A stretch of 29,473 nt of DNA from Bacteroidota bacterium (GCA_023426425.1 JAFAAT010000015.1:1-29473); one strand, 5' to 3'. Positions 1 through 8,753 are shown, counted from the first letter of the stretch. Notes: generated by a model not told the origin, from the letters alone. Numbers and translations: made by a program.

Positions 1-746
1 TGTTCTTCCTGCAAGTGGGTCTGGAAGGAAAGGGAATCGATGTGGTTCGCTACCTCGGACTGCACTACTGGCGCTCCCCACTATTCGGCCCCTGGCAGTT
101 GTTTACACACATGTTCATGCATGGCAACTTCACCCACCTCCTGTCCAACATGTTCGCGCTATGGATGTTCGGTAGTGTGCTCGAGAATGTCTGGAACGGC
201 AAACGTTTCCTGATGTTCTACCTCATATGTGGACTCGGCGCCGCGATTCTACACCTCGGAGTCCTCGGTTATGAATTCCGCCTGTTTGAAACAGCTTTCG
301 TAGAGTATCAGCAAACAGCTGGTCTCGACACCTACATCCGTTTCCTCCAAAGCCAGGACCTGGATCAATCACCTTTTTTCAATAACATCAGAACATTCTG
401 GGAAGCCAATCCCGCCTGTGGCAACTGTGTTCAGCAAAGCATAGAAGCTATCAACATGTACTACCTGCAGATGATTAATCAACCTACAGTGGGTGCATCA
501 GGCGCAGTATTCGGGATTCTGTTTGCCTTCGGCTACTTGTTTCCAAACACTTTACTCTACATCTATTTCCTTGTACCTATCAAAGCCAAATATGTGGTGG
601 GCGCCTACGCCCTGTTCGAATTATTCGCCGGTTTCAGAAACTCCGCTGGCGATAATATCGCCCATTTTGCTCACCTTGGTGGTATGCTTGTTGCATTTAT
701 TATTTTAAAGATATGGAGCCGGAATGTCAGGAACCGGTTCTACTAG
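1..746 (+). CDS. Rhomboid-family intramembrane serine protease (5' end cut by window)
   Basis: This gene encodes an intramembrane serine protease that cuts transmembrane segments within the bilayer. The reading frame is open from base 3, so the true start lies upstream; the GTG at 15 is only an in-frame Val codon. Numbered from that codon, the conserved TM2 region carries H36, H41 and N45 (HGNFTHLLSN), the catalytic serine is S162 in GASG, and the catalytic histidine is H220 in AHLGG. The full Ser/His dyad and the oxyanion residues are therefore present and the enzyme should be active. An unusually long loop of about 75 residues (about 83-158), with a CxxC pair (C135, C138), lies between the HxxxN helix region and the serine helix. 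A second, degenerate rhomboid starts 6 bp after the stop, so the two are probably co-transcribed. Family assignment is firm; the substrate is unknown. Confidence 0.93.
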   Translation, partial: FFLQVGLEGKGIDVVRYLGLHYWRSPLFGPWQLFTHMFMHGNFTHLLSNMFALWMFGSVLENVWNGKRFLMFYLICGLGAAILHLGVLGYEFRLFETAFVEYQQTAGLDTYIRFLQSQDLDQSPFFNNIRTFWEANPACGNCVQQSIEAINMYYLQMINQPTVGASGAVFGILFAFGYLFPNTLLYIYFLVPIKAKYVVGAYALFELFAGFRNSAGDNIAHFAHLGGMLVAFIILKIWSRNVRNRFY

Positions 747-752
747 TCATAT

Positions 753-1664
753 ATGAAAACAGCTTACAGAAGACCCGATCAAATCTTTATCCCCGGCTAT
801 CAGGAGAACGGGGCACTGCAGCTAATCGTCGCAAGCGGTGTCTCCTTCGTATTGTTTCATTTCGTCAGGATCATCATGCTCCTGGTCGAAATGGATAAAA
901 CCGAGGTTTTCGACTACATGTTCCCAAACATTGGACTCTCCACCCTGGCAGCCCTCACCGAAAAATTCTGGACGGTCTTCACTTATGGATGGGTACACCA
1001 CGGCTTTTTCGACTGGTTCACTAATATGATCTGGCTCTATTGCTTCGGCTCTGTACTTCAGAATATCGCTGGCTACCGTCAGGTCATTCCACTTTTCTTT
1101 TTATCACTGGTTGTCGGAGGTGTCTTCTATTTCGCTGCCCTTTTTGCTGCTCCGGATATCTTCTCCCCAGGCAATCGCATCTTCCTCGGAGCACAATCAG
1201 GCGTGCTGGCACTCGGTATCGCTGCATTTACCCTAAGCCCACGATATAAACTCCACATTTCCTCCACTTTTACCATCCCCCTCAGCCTGGTCGTCGGCAT
1301 CTATGTACTACTGGATCTGATAGTCTACATACCAGACCAATTATATGTACTCGCTCTTTGCCTCGGCGGTGCACTCACTGGCTTTGGCTATGCCCATCTC
1401 ATCAAGTCTGGCTTTCGCCCTGGTGAGAAGGTTTATTCAGGTCTGGGCAGGATTCAGACCGTCGCCACACCCAACGAAGCAAGCCTCCAGGAACGGAAGT
1501 CTGCAAAGCGTATGGAAGTACTTCGGGGAATGTATGAGCCCAAAACAGGGATTCCCCAGCAAAGAATAGATGATATTCTTGATAAAATAAATGAAGCTGG
1601 TTTCCACGCTTTAACTAGAGAAGAGAAGGAAATTTTGTTGCGGGCAAGTAAAGACAGCGACTAA
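753..1664 (+). CDS. Rhomboid-family membrane protein, probably catalytically inactive
   Basis: This 303-residue protein has the rhomboid fold: hydrophobic helices at about 27-46, 89-106, 112-133, 143-162, 173-192 and 196-217. Aligned by eye to the upstream paralogue, it keeps S149 (GAQSG) and N91. The first glycine of GxSG is changed to Ala, the HxxxN histidine is replaced by D87, and the catalytic histidine by C203 (LCLGG). Loss of the general-base histidine predicts a pseudoprotease. A soluble C-terminal tail (about 222-303) ends in a conserved-looking segment (IDDILDKINEAGFHALTREE) that I recall at the end of other Bacteroidota rhomboids. Starting 6 bp after an intact rhomboid gene, it may act as a partner, chaperone or substrate adaptor, as iRhoms do in animals; that role is inference. 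Confidence 0.88.
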   Translation: MKTAYRRPDQIFIPGYQENGALQLIVASGVSFVLFHFVRIIMLLVEMDKTEVFDYMFPNIGLSTLAALTEKFWTVFTYGWVHHGFFDWFTNMIWLYCFGSVLQNIAGYRQVIPLFFLSLVVGGVFYFAALFAAPDIFSPGNRIFLGAQSGVLALGIAAFTLSPRYKLHISSTFTIPLSLVVGIYVLLDLIVYIPDQLYVLALCLGGALTGFGYAHLIKSGFRPGEKVYSGLGRIQTVATPNEASLQERKSAKRMEVLRGMYEPKTGIPQQRIDDILDKINEAGFHALTREEKEILLRASKDSD

Positions 1665-1674
1665 TTCGATTGGT

Positions 1675-2817
1675 GTGAAAAAAACCAAAAGCCTCCTCAG
1701 AAGGGTCTTCAGTAGCACTTTGCTTTTATTCAATCTTGGAGCAATCCTGTGGCTGTTCTTGTGTTACGCTGCGTCCATCATCAGCCCACTGGAGTTTGGC
1801 TACATTTCCTTTTTCAGTCTTACTACGCCCTTCGCACTACTGGCAAACCTGCTTTTTATTGCGCTCTGGTTATTCTCCAGTCGCAAATGGAAAGCACTAT
1901 TCTCAATTGTCGCACTGCTATGTTGCTGGAAAATGGTCCCTGCCGTACTGGGCTTCCACATCTTTCCCACCAACGACTGGGAACGCAGTCAGAATTCCTT
2001 CAAGGTAATGACCTGGAACGTCCACGCTATGGGTGTGTTCAGTAACCCGAAGGAAGCCGAACATGCTGAGGCAGTAATGGATTTGATCTCCGCACAGGAT
2101 GCAGATATTCTCTGCCTGCCGGAGTATGCAGTACACGCCGATCCTAAAAAAAGAGTCTACACTCCTAAGATCAAAAAGGCCAACAGCTACAAATACTTCC
2201 ACTTCACAGAAGATAACGACTATGGCCAGGCAATCAGGTTGGGAACCGCAGTCTTCTCAAAATATCCTGTAGTGTTCCAAAAAGAGCACCCATTAGGTAA
2301 ATATATCTACATGCTACAGTGCGATGTCGAAGTCTCCAAAGGCAACATCATCAGCGTCTACGTATTGCATCTTCAGTCCTTTGGCCTTAGCGACGATGAT
2401 AAAGCCCTGATCGAAGAAGTAAAGCAACAACCAAACACCAATGTAATCAGTCATAAAGGCCGCTCCTATGCCTGGAAGTTTCGGCGGGCCTATCAGATAC
2501 GAGCCACACAGGCAGAAATGGCAGCAGCTATCATCTCCAGGAGCAAACATCCTGTAATAATTTGTGGCGACTTCAACGACCTGCCTTTTTCCTACACTTA
2601 CCGTACAATTCGTGGTAAGCTTCAAGACGCTTTTGCTTCTAAAGGCACGGGGTTCGGCCGAACGTACAATCAGATTATCCCCACTCTTCGTATAGATTAC
2701 ATTCTCTACGATGAAAACGCACTAAAGGTCAAAGCCTTTGAAACACTCAGCACTCAGGCCTCAGACCACAACCCTGTCATCGCCAATTTCGAAATAATCG
2801 ACTCCGGTAAACGCTAA
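1675..2817 (+). CDS. Membrane-anchored endonuclease/exonuclease/phosphatase-fold protein
   Basis: The 380-residue product has three predicted N-terminal membrane helices (about 13-34, 46-67, 75-94), then an EEP-superfamily domain (about 108-375) of the DNase I/exonuclease III/sphingomyelinase fold. Visible active-site motifs are MTWNVH with N115, the metal-binding E150 (LCLPEY), GDFND with D299 and N301, and the C-terminal SDHNPV with D364 and H365. All metal and catalytic positions expected of an active phosphodiesterase are present. The start is GTG at 1675, 10 bp after the rhomboid stop, and it begins a sensible Lys-rich, membrane-inserting N-terminus. The substrate (nucleic acid, phospholipid or inositol phosphate) cannot be decided from sequence. 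Its position behind two rhomboids suggests co-expression only. Confidence 0.87.
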   Translation: MKKTKSLLRRVFSSTLLLFNLGAILWLFLCYAASIISPLEFGYISFFSLTTPFALLANLLFIALWLFSSRKWKALFSIVALLCCWKMVPAVLGFHIFPTNDWERSQNSFKVMTWNVHAMGVFSNPKEAEHAEAVMDLISAQDADILCLPEYAVHADPKKRVYTPKIKKANSYKYFHFTEDNDYGQAIRLGTAVFSKYPVVFQKEHPLGKYIYMLQCDVEVSKGNIISVYVLHLQSFGLSDDDKALIEEVKQQPNTNVISHKGRSYAWKFRRAYQIRATQAEMAAAIISRSKHPVIICGDFNDLPFSYTYRTIRGKLQDAFASKGTGFGRTYNQIIPTLRIDYILYDENALKVKAFETLSTQASDHNPVIANFEIIDSGKR

Positions 2818-2821
2818 GCCT

Positions 2822-2829
2822 TATTTTTG
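2822..2829 (+). promoter_or_regulatory. Candidate -7 promoter element for cysS
   Basis: TATTTTTG matches the Bacteroidota primary sigma factor -7 consensus TAnnTTTG exactly. It sits 16 bp before the cysS ATG, so cysS can probably be transcribed separately from the upstream phosphodiesterase gene. No clear TTG is seen at the -33 position. Confidence 0.45.
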
Positions 2830-2845
2830 CGTTTATTTTTCAGGA

Positions 2846-4336
2846 ATGTCCCAACTGCATATCTACAATTCATATACGCGTCAGAAAGAAAAGTTTGAAC
2901 CAATCACTCCCGGTCACGCCGGTATGTACGTATGTGGACCAACCGTCTCAGGAGAATCTCATCTCGGCCACGCACGTCCCTACATAACCTTTGACGTCTT
3001 GTATCGCTATCTCACCCACCTTGGCTATAAAGTGCGCTATGTCAGAAACATCACAGATGCCGGGCATTTCGAAGAAGAGGGTAGGGCAGCAGAAGATAAA
3101 GTAGCTGAAAAAGCAAAGCTCGAAAAGCTCGAGCCAATGGAACTGGTACACAAATACACCAACCTTTTCCATTGGGGCATGCGCCTTTTCAACAATCTCG
3201 ATCCCAGCATAGAACCCACTGCCACCGGTCATATCATCGAACAGATTTCGATGATCCAAAAGATCATGCAGGAAGGCTATGCATACGAGGTAAACGGTTC
3301 TGTCTACTTCGACGTAAAGAAATATGCAGAGCAACATCCCTACGGCAAGCTTTCCGGACGGGTGTTAGATGACCTGCTCGAAACCACCAGAGACCTCGAA
3401 GGTCAGGAAGAAAAACGCAACAAAGCGGACTTCGCACTTTGGAAGGCTGCACCCGAACAACACATTATGCGCTGGCAAAGCCCTTGGGGTGAAGGCTTTC
3501 CCGGCTGGCATATCGAATGCTCGGCAATGAGTAGCAAATATCTAGGCGAGTCCTTCGACATCCACGGCGGCGGTATGGACCTCCAGTTCCCTCACCACGA
3601 ATCTGAAATTGCTCAATCCACCATAGCTCACGGCCACCCTCCTGTGCGCTACTGGATGCACAATAACATGATCACCATCAACGGTAAGAAGATGGGCAAG
3701 AGCTACAACAATGTGATCAAACTCACAGAACTGTTCAGTGGCAACCACCCTATCCTTGAACAATCCTATCATCCTATGGTTGTGCGCTTCTACATTCTAC
3801 AAACGCACTACCGTAGTACACTTGATTTTTCCAATGAAGCTCTCCAGGCTTCTGAAAGAGCATTACGCAGGCTCTGGGAAGCTTATGAAGTACTGAAAGG
3901 ACTTAGTACAGAAGTTACCGCAGCATCATATGCTGAACTTGATCAGAAGGTGCAAACCTGGTGCACTGAGTGCACCGATTTCATGAATGATGACTTGAAC
4001 ACTGCTAAGGTAATCGCCAACTTGTTCGAACTTGCTCCTGTGATCAACGGAATCAAAGGTGGCCAGCTTCCATCTGACAGCCTTTCTTCGGGTACCTTGA
4101 ATTTACTTAAAGATACCTTCAAGACATTCCTGGAAGATATCCTTGGCTTACAACCACTGCAAGCAGAGAAAAGCGACAAGCTTGACAAGGTCCTGTCTCT
4201 CCTGATCGACATCAGAAAGGATGCAAGAACCAGGAAAGACTTCGCCACCTCCGACCAGATAAGAAACAGGCTTGCAGAGGCTGGGGTTATGCTCAAAGAC
4301 GAGAAGGACGGCAGTGTCACATACACGATTGAATAG
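2846..4336 (+). CDS. cysS: Cysteinyl-tRNA synthetase
   Basis: This cytosolic class I aminoacyl-tRNA synthetase charges tRNA-Cys. The 496-residue product has the HIGH-type motif at H39-LGH-42 and a KMSKS-type motif at K282-MGKS-286. The zinc site that discriminates cysteine is intact: C30, C225, H250 and E254 match the Escherichia coli C28/C209/H234/E238 set. A helical anticodon-stem-binding domain occupies about residues 350-496. The length is slightly above the usual 460-470. The ATG at 2846 is preceded by a -7 element and only a 28-bp gap from the upstream gene. An ABC exporter gene begins 6 bp after the stop. Confidence 0.98.
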   Translation: MSQLHIYNSYTRQKEKFEPITPGHAGMYVCGPTVSGESHLGHARPYITFDVLYRYLTHLGYKVRYVRNITDAGHFEEEGRAAEDKVAEKAKLEKLEPMELVHKYTNLFHWGMRLFNNLDPSIEPTATGHIIEQISMIQKIMQEGYAYEVNGSVYFDVKKYAEQHPYGKLSGRVLDDLLETTRDLEGQEEKRNKADFALWKAAPEQHIMRWQSPWGEGFPGWHIECSAMSSKYLGESFDIHGGGMDLQFPHHESEIAQSTIAHGHPPVRYWMHNNMITINGKKMGKSYNNVIKLTELFSGNHPILEQSYHPMVVRFYILQTHYRSTLDFSNEALQASERALRRLWEAYEVLKGLSTEVTAASYAELDQKVQTWCTECTDFMNDDLNTAKVIANLFELAPVINGIKGGQLPSDSLSSGTLNLLKDTFKTFLEDILGLQPLQAEKSDKLDKVLSLLIDIRKDARTRKDFATSDQIRNRLAEAGVMLKDEKDGSVTYTIE

Positions 4337-4342
4337 AACCGG

Positions 4343-6136
4343 ATGAAGAACTTTGCTCGAATATTCAGGTATCTGGCTGACTACAAAGGCCAGGTAACGA
4401 TTTATTTCATTACCAGCCTATTGGCAACACTCTTTTCAGTGTTCTCACTGTCGCTTTTGGCTCCCGCCATGCAGGTACTGTTTGTAAAACAAGAGATATC
4501 TGAAGGCGACGAACTGCTGGATAGGGTGAATAACTACGTTACCAGCCTGATGCAGGAGTATTCCCCAATGACAGCCCTTATCCTGGTTATAGGCGTTGTA
4601 GTCCTTGCAACAATATTAAAGAACCTTTTTATCTACATATCCCGTTACATCCTTAACCCTCTCCGCAATGCCGTTCTTCGAAGGCTTAGGAATGACCTTT
4701 TCGAAAAAACACTGTCACTCCCCATCGGCTTTTTCACAGAAGAAAGAAAAGGCGATCTTATCTCCAGGATGACCAATGACATCAATGAAGTGGAACTGTC
4801 CATTATGGCTATGCTCGAAGTGGTCTTCCGTGAGCCTCTGGTAATCATCGTTACTCTCACAGGTATGCTGATAATCAGTCCTCAGCTCACACTGTTTTTG
4901 CTGATATTCCTGCCGGTTACTGGATTTCTAATCGGTAAGATTGGTAAGTCCCTCCGTAAGCACTCTACCGTCACACAAGAACAGCTGGGCGCAATGCTTG
5001 GAGTCCTGGATGAAACACTTAGCGGAATGCGGGTATTAAAAGCTTTCAATGCAGAACCCCACCAGCATTTGCGTTTCATGAAGATCAACAACCTGATCTT
5101 CAGAACCAGGAACAAGATCATGGCTCGCTTCGAACTAGGCTCTCCGCTGTCTGAAACTATGGGTGTCATTGTGGTCGGAATTGTCCTGCTCTATGGTGGT
5201 AGCCTCATTTTCTCCGGCACAGAAACTTCTGCTCAATGGCTGTTTGGTTTCATTGCCCTTTTTTCACAAATCATCAATCCCTTCAAGAGCCTTTCCAACA
5301 GCTTCCTCAACATCCGCAAAGGCACCGCCGCTCTCGACCGGATAGAACAGTTGCTGAATGTGGAAAATACCATCAAAGAGTCAGCCAACCCACAGCCAAT
5401 CAAATCCTTCAACGATAGAATAGAACTGCGAAACGTTCACTTCAACTATGGGGAGCGCAAAGTGCTCAACGGCATCAACCTCACCATCGAAAAAGGAAAA
5501 ACCATTGCACTTGTCGGTGCATCAGGCGCAGGTAAATCTACTTTGGTCGATCTGGTTCCCCGTTTTCATGATGTGACTAGCGGGCAAATTCTTATCGATG
5601 GCGTCGACGTCAAAGAGTATAAACTGGACGAGCTGCGTCGTTTGATTGGAGTAGTAAGCCAGGAGCCTATCCTCTTCAACGACACGATCTACAATAACAT
5701 CACTCTGGGAACAGGTGGAGCTACTAAAGAACACGTAGAAGAAGCCGCACGCATAGCCCATGCCCACCAGTTCATAACCAGAAAACCTGAAGGTTACGAT
5801 ACCTACGTTGGCGACCGCGGCACTAAGCTATCCGGAGGCGAACGTCAACGGGTAACTATCGCAAGGGCGGTGCTAAAGAATCCTCCCATCCTCATCCTCG
5901 ATGAGGCCACTTCCTCCCTCGATACGGAAAGCGAACGAATGGTCCAGGAAGCAATCAATTCCCTGATGCAAAACCGAACCTGTATCGTAATTGCCCACCG
6001 CTTGTCCACTGTACAACACGCTGACGAGATCATCGTCCTCAACGCCGGCCAGATTGCCGAACGTGGTACACACAATGAACTCATTCAAAAGCGTGGACTT
6101 TACAATAAACTCGTGGAAATGCAGCAGGTAAAATAG
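4343..6136 (+). CDS. MsbA-like ABC transporter, fused permease and ATPase
   Basis: This is a half-transporter of 597 residues with an N-terminal ABC type 1 transmembrane domain (six helices, about 15-320) and a C-terminal ATPase domain (about 360-590). It dimerises in the inner membrane and exports lipid or hydrophobic cargo. Walker A is G392-ASGAGKS-399, the ABC signature LSGGE is 496-500, Walker B ends in D520-E521, and the switch histidine is H552 in IAHRL. The domain order and length fit the MsbA/multidrug exporter family. Because lipid A flippases and drug exporters look alike, I do not assign msbA. It is likely transcribed with cysS (6-bp gap). A short inverted repeat follows the stop. 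Confidence 0.92.
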   Translation: MKNFARIFRYLADYKGQVTIYFITSLLATLFSVFSLSLLAPAMQVLFVKQEISEGDELLDRVNNYVTSLMQEYSPMTALILVIGVVVLATILKNLFIYISRYILNPLRNAVLRRLRNDLFEKTLSLPIGFFTEERKGDLISRMTNDINEVELSIMAMLEVVFREPLVIIVTLTGMLIISPQLTLFLLIFLPVTGFLIGKIGKSLRKHSTVTQEQLGAMLGVLDETLSGMRVLKAFNAEPHQHLRFMKINNLIFRTRNKIMARFELGSPLSETMGVIVVGIVLLYGGSLIFSGTETSAQWLFGFIALFSQIINPFKSLSNSFLNIRKGTAALDRIEQLLNVENTIKESANPQPIKSFNDRIELRNVHFNYGERKVLNGINLTIEKGKTIALVGASGAGKSTLVDLVPRFHDVTSGQILIDGVDVKEYKLDELRRLIGVVSQEPILFNDTIYNNITLGTGGATKEHVEEAARIAHAHQFITRKPEGYDTYVGDRGTKLSGGERQRVTIARAVLKNPPILILDEATSSLDTESERMVQEAINSLMQNRTCIVIAHRLSTVQHADEIIVLNAGQIAERGTHNELIQKRGLYNKLVEMQQVK

Positions 6137-6144
6137 TTTCAGGC

Positions 6145-6170
6145 TATACCCACTGCTTCCGGTATATTTG
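6145..6170 (+). promoter_or_regulatory. Candidate galE promoter overlapping an inverted repeat
   Basis: TATATTTG at 6163-6170 matches the Bacteroidota -7 consensus TAnnTTTG. The left part of this element is also one arm of a 6-bp inverted repeat, TATACC (6145-6150) and GGTATA (6161-6166), with a 10-base spacer. If the promoter is used, galE has a leader of roughly 120 bases (to 6296), in which I see no recognisable riboswitch or tRNA-like fold. Confidence 0.35.
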
Positions 6171-6296
6171 CATAAACCTTAACTCATTAGTGAGCCCCGG
6201 ACAATTTTTGGCAGGTATCTCTTTGACTCTTAGTCGTTAGACACGCCAGCCATTGTTTACTCGAAGGCCGGATGAGTACCCAAATGAAATATTGAA

Positions 6297-7337
6297 ATGA
6301 AGAAAATACTGGTTACCGGTGGCTGCGGCTATATAGGCGGGCACACTATCGTCGATCTGATTGACAACGGCTTTGAAGTAATCTCAGTCGACGACCTTTC
6401 AAAAGGCTCAATGCGCATGCTCCATGGCGTCGAAAAGATCGTCCGCAAAACAGTCAAGAACTACAAAGTCAACCTCTGCGACTTCGACGACACCGAAACC
6501 ATCTTCATCGAAAACCCCGACATCGTAGGCATCATCCACTTCGCTGCCTTCAAGTCTGTGCCGGAATCAGTCTCCGAACCTCTCAAGTACTTCAGGAATA
6601 ATATTGGCTCTCTGGTCAATATCCTCCAGTGCGCTCAGAACTACAACGTAAAAAACTTTGTATTCTCTTCTTCCTGCTCCGTCTACGGTAATGCAGAAAA
6701 ACTGCCTGTAGAAGAATCCGCTCCTCTTGCTACACCTGAATCTCCCTATGCACGTACCAAGCAGATGGGCGAAGCAATCTGTGAAGACTGGACGAAAGCA
6801 GCTGCTGGATTCAATGCCATCCTGCTCCGCTATTTCAACCCGGTTGGTGCACACCCATCAGCTATTATCGGCGAATTACAGGAAAAACCAGAAAACCTTG
6901 TACCCGTAATTACTCAGACCGCCATCGGCAAAAGAGATGAAATGAATGTCTTCGGCACTGACTATCCCACAAGAGACGGTTCCTGCGTCCGCGATTACAT
7001 TCACGTCATGGACATAGCCAATGCCCACACTCGGGCACTTCAGTACATGCTGGACGGCAAAAACCATCATCAGTGCGAGGTGTTTAACCTCGGTACCGGC
7101 AACGGTGTCACCGTGCTCGAACTGATCAAGGCTTTTGAAAAGGTGTCAGGTAAATCCCTCCGGTACAATTTAGGACCTCGCCGTGCAGGTGATGTGGTCG
7201 AAGTATTCGCCAATAACACCAAAGCCAAAGAACTCCTCGGGTGGGAGACAAAATACGACCTCGACCAAATGATGGATACCGCCTGGCGCTGGGAAGTCGA
7301 AATCAAAAAAGAAGAAGAAAGAGTACAGCTAAATTAA
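6297..7337 (+). CDS. galE: UDP-glucose 4-epimerase
   Basis: This NAD-dependent extended short-chain dehydrogenase/reductase interconverts UDP-glucose and UDP-galactose in the cytosol, supplying galactose for polysaccharides. The 346-residue product has the nucleotide-binding motif TGGCGYIGG (residues 7-15), the active-site SSS at 124-126 in SSSCSVYG, and the catalytic YxxxK pair Y151/K155. The GalE-typical segment RYFNPVGAHPS and a conserved C-terminal LGWE follow. Length is normal (about 340). The gene stands alone, with its own candidate promoter and a perfect hairpin 13 bp after the stop, and converges with the M16 peptidase gene. Confidence 0.95.
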   Translation: MKKILVTGGCGYIGGHTIVDLIDNGFEVISVDDLSKGSMRMLHGVEKIVRKTVKNYKVNLCDFDDTETIFIENPDIVGIIHFAAFKSVPESVSEPLKYFRNNIGSLVNILQCAQNYNVKNFVFSSSCSVYGNAEKLPVEESAPLATPESPYARTKQMGEAICEDWTKAAAGFNAILLRYFNPVGAHPSAIIGELQEKPENLVPVITQTAIGKRDEMNVFGTDYPTRDGSCVRDYIHVMDIANAHTRALQYMLDGKNHHQCEVFNLGTGNGVTVLELIKAFEKVSGKSLRYNLGPRRAGDVVEVFANNTKAKELLGWETKYDLDQMMDTAWRWEVEIKKEEERVQLN

Positions 7338-7350
7338 CACCACATACTAA

Positions 7351-7382
7351 TGAACAAACGACCCGCTTGGGTCGTTTGTTCA
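7351..7382. terminator. Perfect 14-bp hairpin between convergent galE and M16 peptidase genes
   Basis: TGAACAAACGACCC (7351-7364) is exactly repeated in inverse at 7369-7382 around a GCTT loop. It lies between two converging genes, so it probably terminates transcription in both directions, although no long T-run follows on either strand. Confidence 0.75.
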
Positions 7383-7450
7383 TTATACCATCTTATCCAG
7401 CTCAGCACTGGCCCCCAGGATCTGGTCTACTCGTAAGTCCCCGCCACCAC

Positions 7451-8713
7451 CTAAGCCTGCTGCTTTTCAGCCGCAACATTCTTCCTGTAATAAAGCGTAC
7501 TGCTATTCTCTCTGCGCAATAATTGCACCGCTGTTTCCTGCAGAAACTCCGCCGAAATATTCTGGTACCTTTCCAGCTCTGTATTAATCAGGTTCGCGTC
7601 TCCCAACAATTCATAGAACGCAAGATTGTTAGCCCTTGACAGCAAACTCATGTCCTCAAACTCTATCATCGACTCTATCTTATTCTTTGCTTTCGTAAGC
7701 TCTTCATCTGTCACTCCCTCTTTTGCCAGCAACTGCATCTCCCTTTCCACCGCAGCATCCGCATCCTCAATGGACTTACCTTCCACGATCTTTCCTTCCA
7801 CAACCAGCAACCCCGGATCCAGACTGCCCGTATGATAGCAACTGATATTGCTAAATAACTGCTCCTCCTTCACCAATCGCTGGTACAGCCTAGACGCAAA
7901 ACCATTGCCCATAATTTCCGTGATCAGATCAGCCGCATAATACGGCAGCTCGAGCCTCCCCGGTATATGCCAGGCTTTATATAATGCATCCAACGGAACA
8001 TCCGCAAATATGGTCTGCACACGTGCATCAATCTGCGCGGGTTCAGCAGGTAGTTTCCTGATGTATTTCTCTCCCGACGTAATATCTCCAAACCATTTCT
8101 CCGTCAGTTTCTTCACTTCTTCCACAGTCACATTGCCTGCCACACATAAGATCGCATTCACTGGCCTGTAGTGCTTGAAAAAGAAATGCTTCACATCCTC
8201 CAGCTTCGCCTCCTCTATATGTTTCAGCTCCTTCCCAATAGTCATCCACTGATAAGGATGCTCTTTGTAGGCCAGCTGCCGCAGGTGCTTCCAGGAATCT
8301 CCATACGGCTTGTTGATATAATGCTCCTTAAACTCTTCACAAACCACCTTCCGCTGCACATCCAGGCTTTGTTCATTGAATGCCAGCGATTTCATTCTGT
8401 CACTTTCCAGCCAAAGTGCTGTCTCAATATTCTGCAACGGTAGCTGAATATAGTAGTTGGTGATATCATTCGTGGTATACGCATTGTTCTCACCACCGGC
8501 CATTTGCAACGGCTCGTCATACACAGGTATGTTCTCCGACCCTCCAAACATCAGGTGCTCAAACAAATGCGCAAATCCAGTCCGCTCCGGATCCTCATCC
8601 CGCGCGCCTACATCATAAAGCACATTCACGGCTACCATCGGCGTAGTAGTGTCCCGATGAACCAGCACCCTTAATCCATTTTCAAGTGTAAACCTCTCGA
8701 ACTGTAATTGCAT
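7451..8713 (-). CDS. M16-family zinc metallopeptidase (insulinase/processing peptidase-like)
   Basis: The 420-residue protein is a single-copy M16 unit with an active N-terminal domain and a C-terminal inactive-fold domain. The inverted zinc motif HxxEH is H49-LFEH-53, and the third ligand is probably E127 in KVVCEEF. There is no signal peptide, so it should be cytosolic or act with a partner. Bacteroidota often have M16 genes in pairs of catalytic and non-catalytic subunits; no partner gene is adjacent here. The gene follows the Rieske oxidoreductase by 40 bp on the same strand but has its own -7 element immediately before the ATG, which suggests a leaderless mRNA. The natural substrate is unknown. 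Confidence 0.92.
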   Translation of the reverse strand: MQLQFERFTLENGLRVLVHRDTTTPMVAVNVLYDVGARDEDPERTGFAHLFEHLMFGGSENIPVYDEPLQMAGGENNAYTTNDITNYYIQLPLQNIETALWLESDRMKSLAFNEQSLDVQRKVVCEEFKEHYINKPYGDSWKHLRQLAYKEHPYQWMTIGKELKHIEEAKLEDVKHFFFKHYRPVNAILCVAGNVTVEEVKKLTEKWFGDITSGEKYIRKLPAEPAQIDARVQTIFADVPLDALYKAWHIPGRLELPYYAADLITEIMGNGFASRLYQRLVKEEQLFSNISCYHTGSLDPGLLVVEGKIVEGKSIEDADAAVEREMQLLAKEGVTDEELTKAKNKIESMIEFEDMSLLSRANNLAFYELLGDANLINTELERYQNISAEFLQETAVQLLRRENSSTLYYRKNVAAEKQQA

Positions 8714-8718
8714 AGCTG

Positions 8719-8726
8719 CAAATATA
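8719..8726 (-). promoter_or_regulatory. Candidate -7 element directly before the M16 peptidase ATG
   Basis: On the minus strand TATATTTG ends 5 bases before the start codon. A transcript starting at the usual distance from this element would begin at or next to the ATG, giving a leaderless or nearly leaderless mRNA. The same 9-mer, TATATTTGC, occurs before galE. Confidence 0.4.
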
Positions 8727-8753
8727 GGTGGTTGCGCCTTCTTCCACTTCCAC

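Noticed and set aside
4343..6136. Assignment of the ABC exporter as msbA
   Set aside because: Fold and motifs fit, but multidrug half-transporters share them and no lipid A genes are adjacent, so the symbol was left empty.
6171..6296. A tRNA or riboswitch in the galE leader
   Set aside because: No cloverleaf, conserved T-loop or known aptamer motif could be found by eye; only a short imperfect pairing (ACTC/GAGT) is present.
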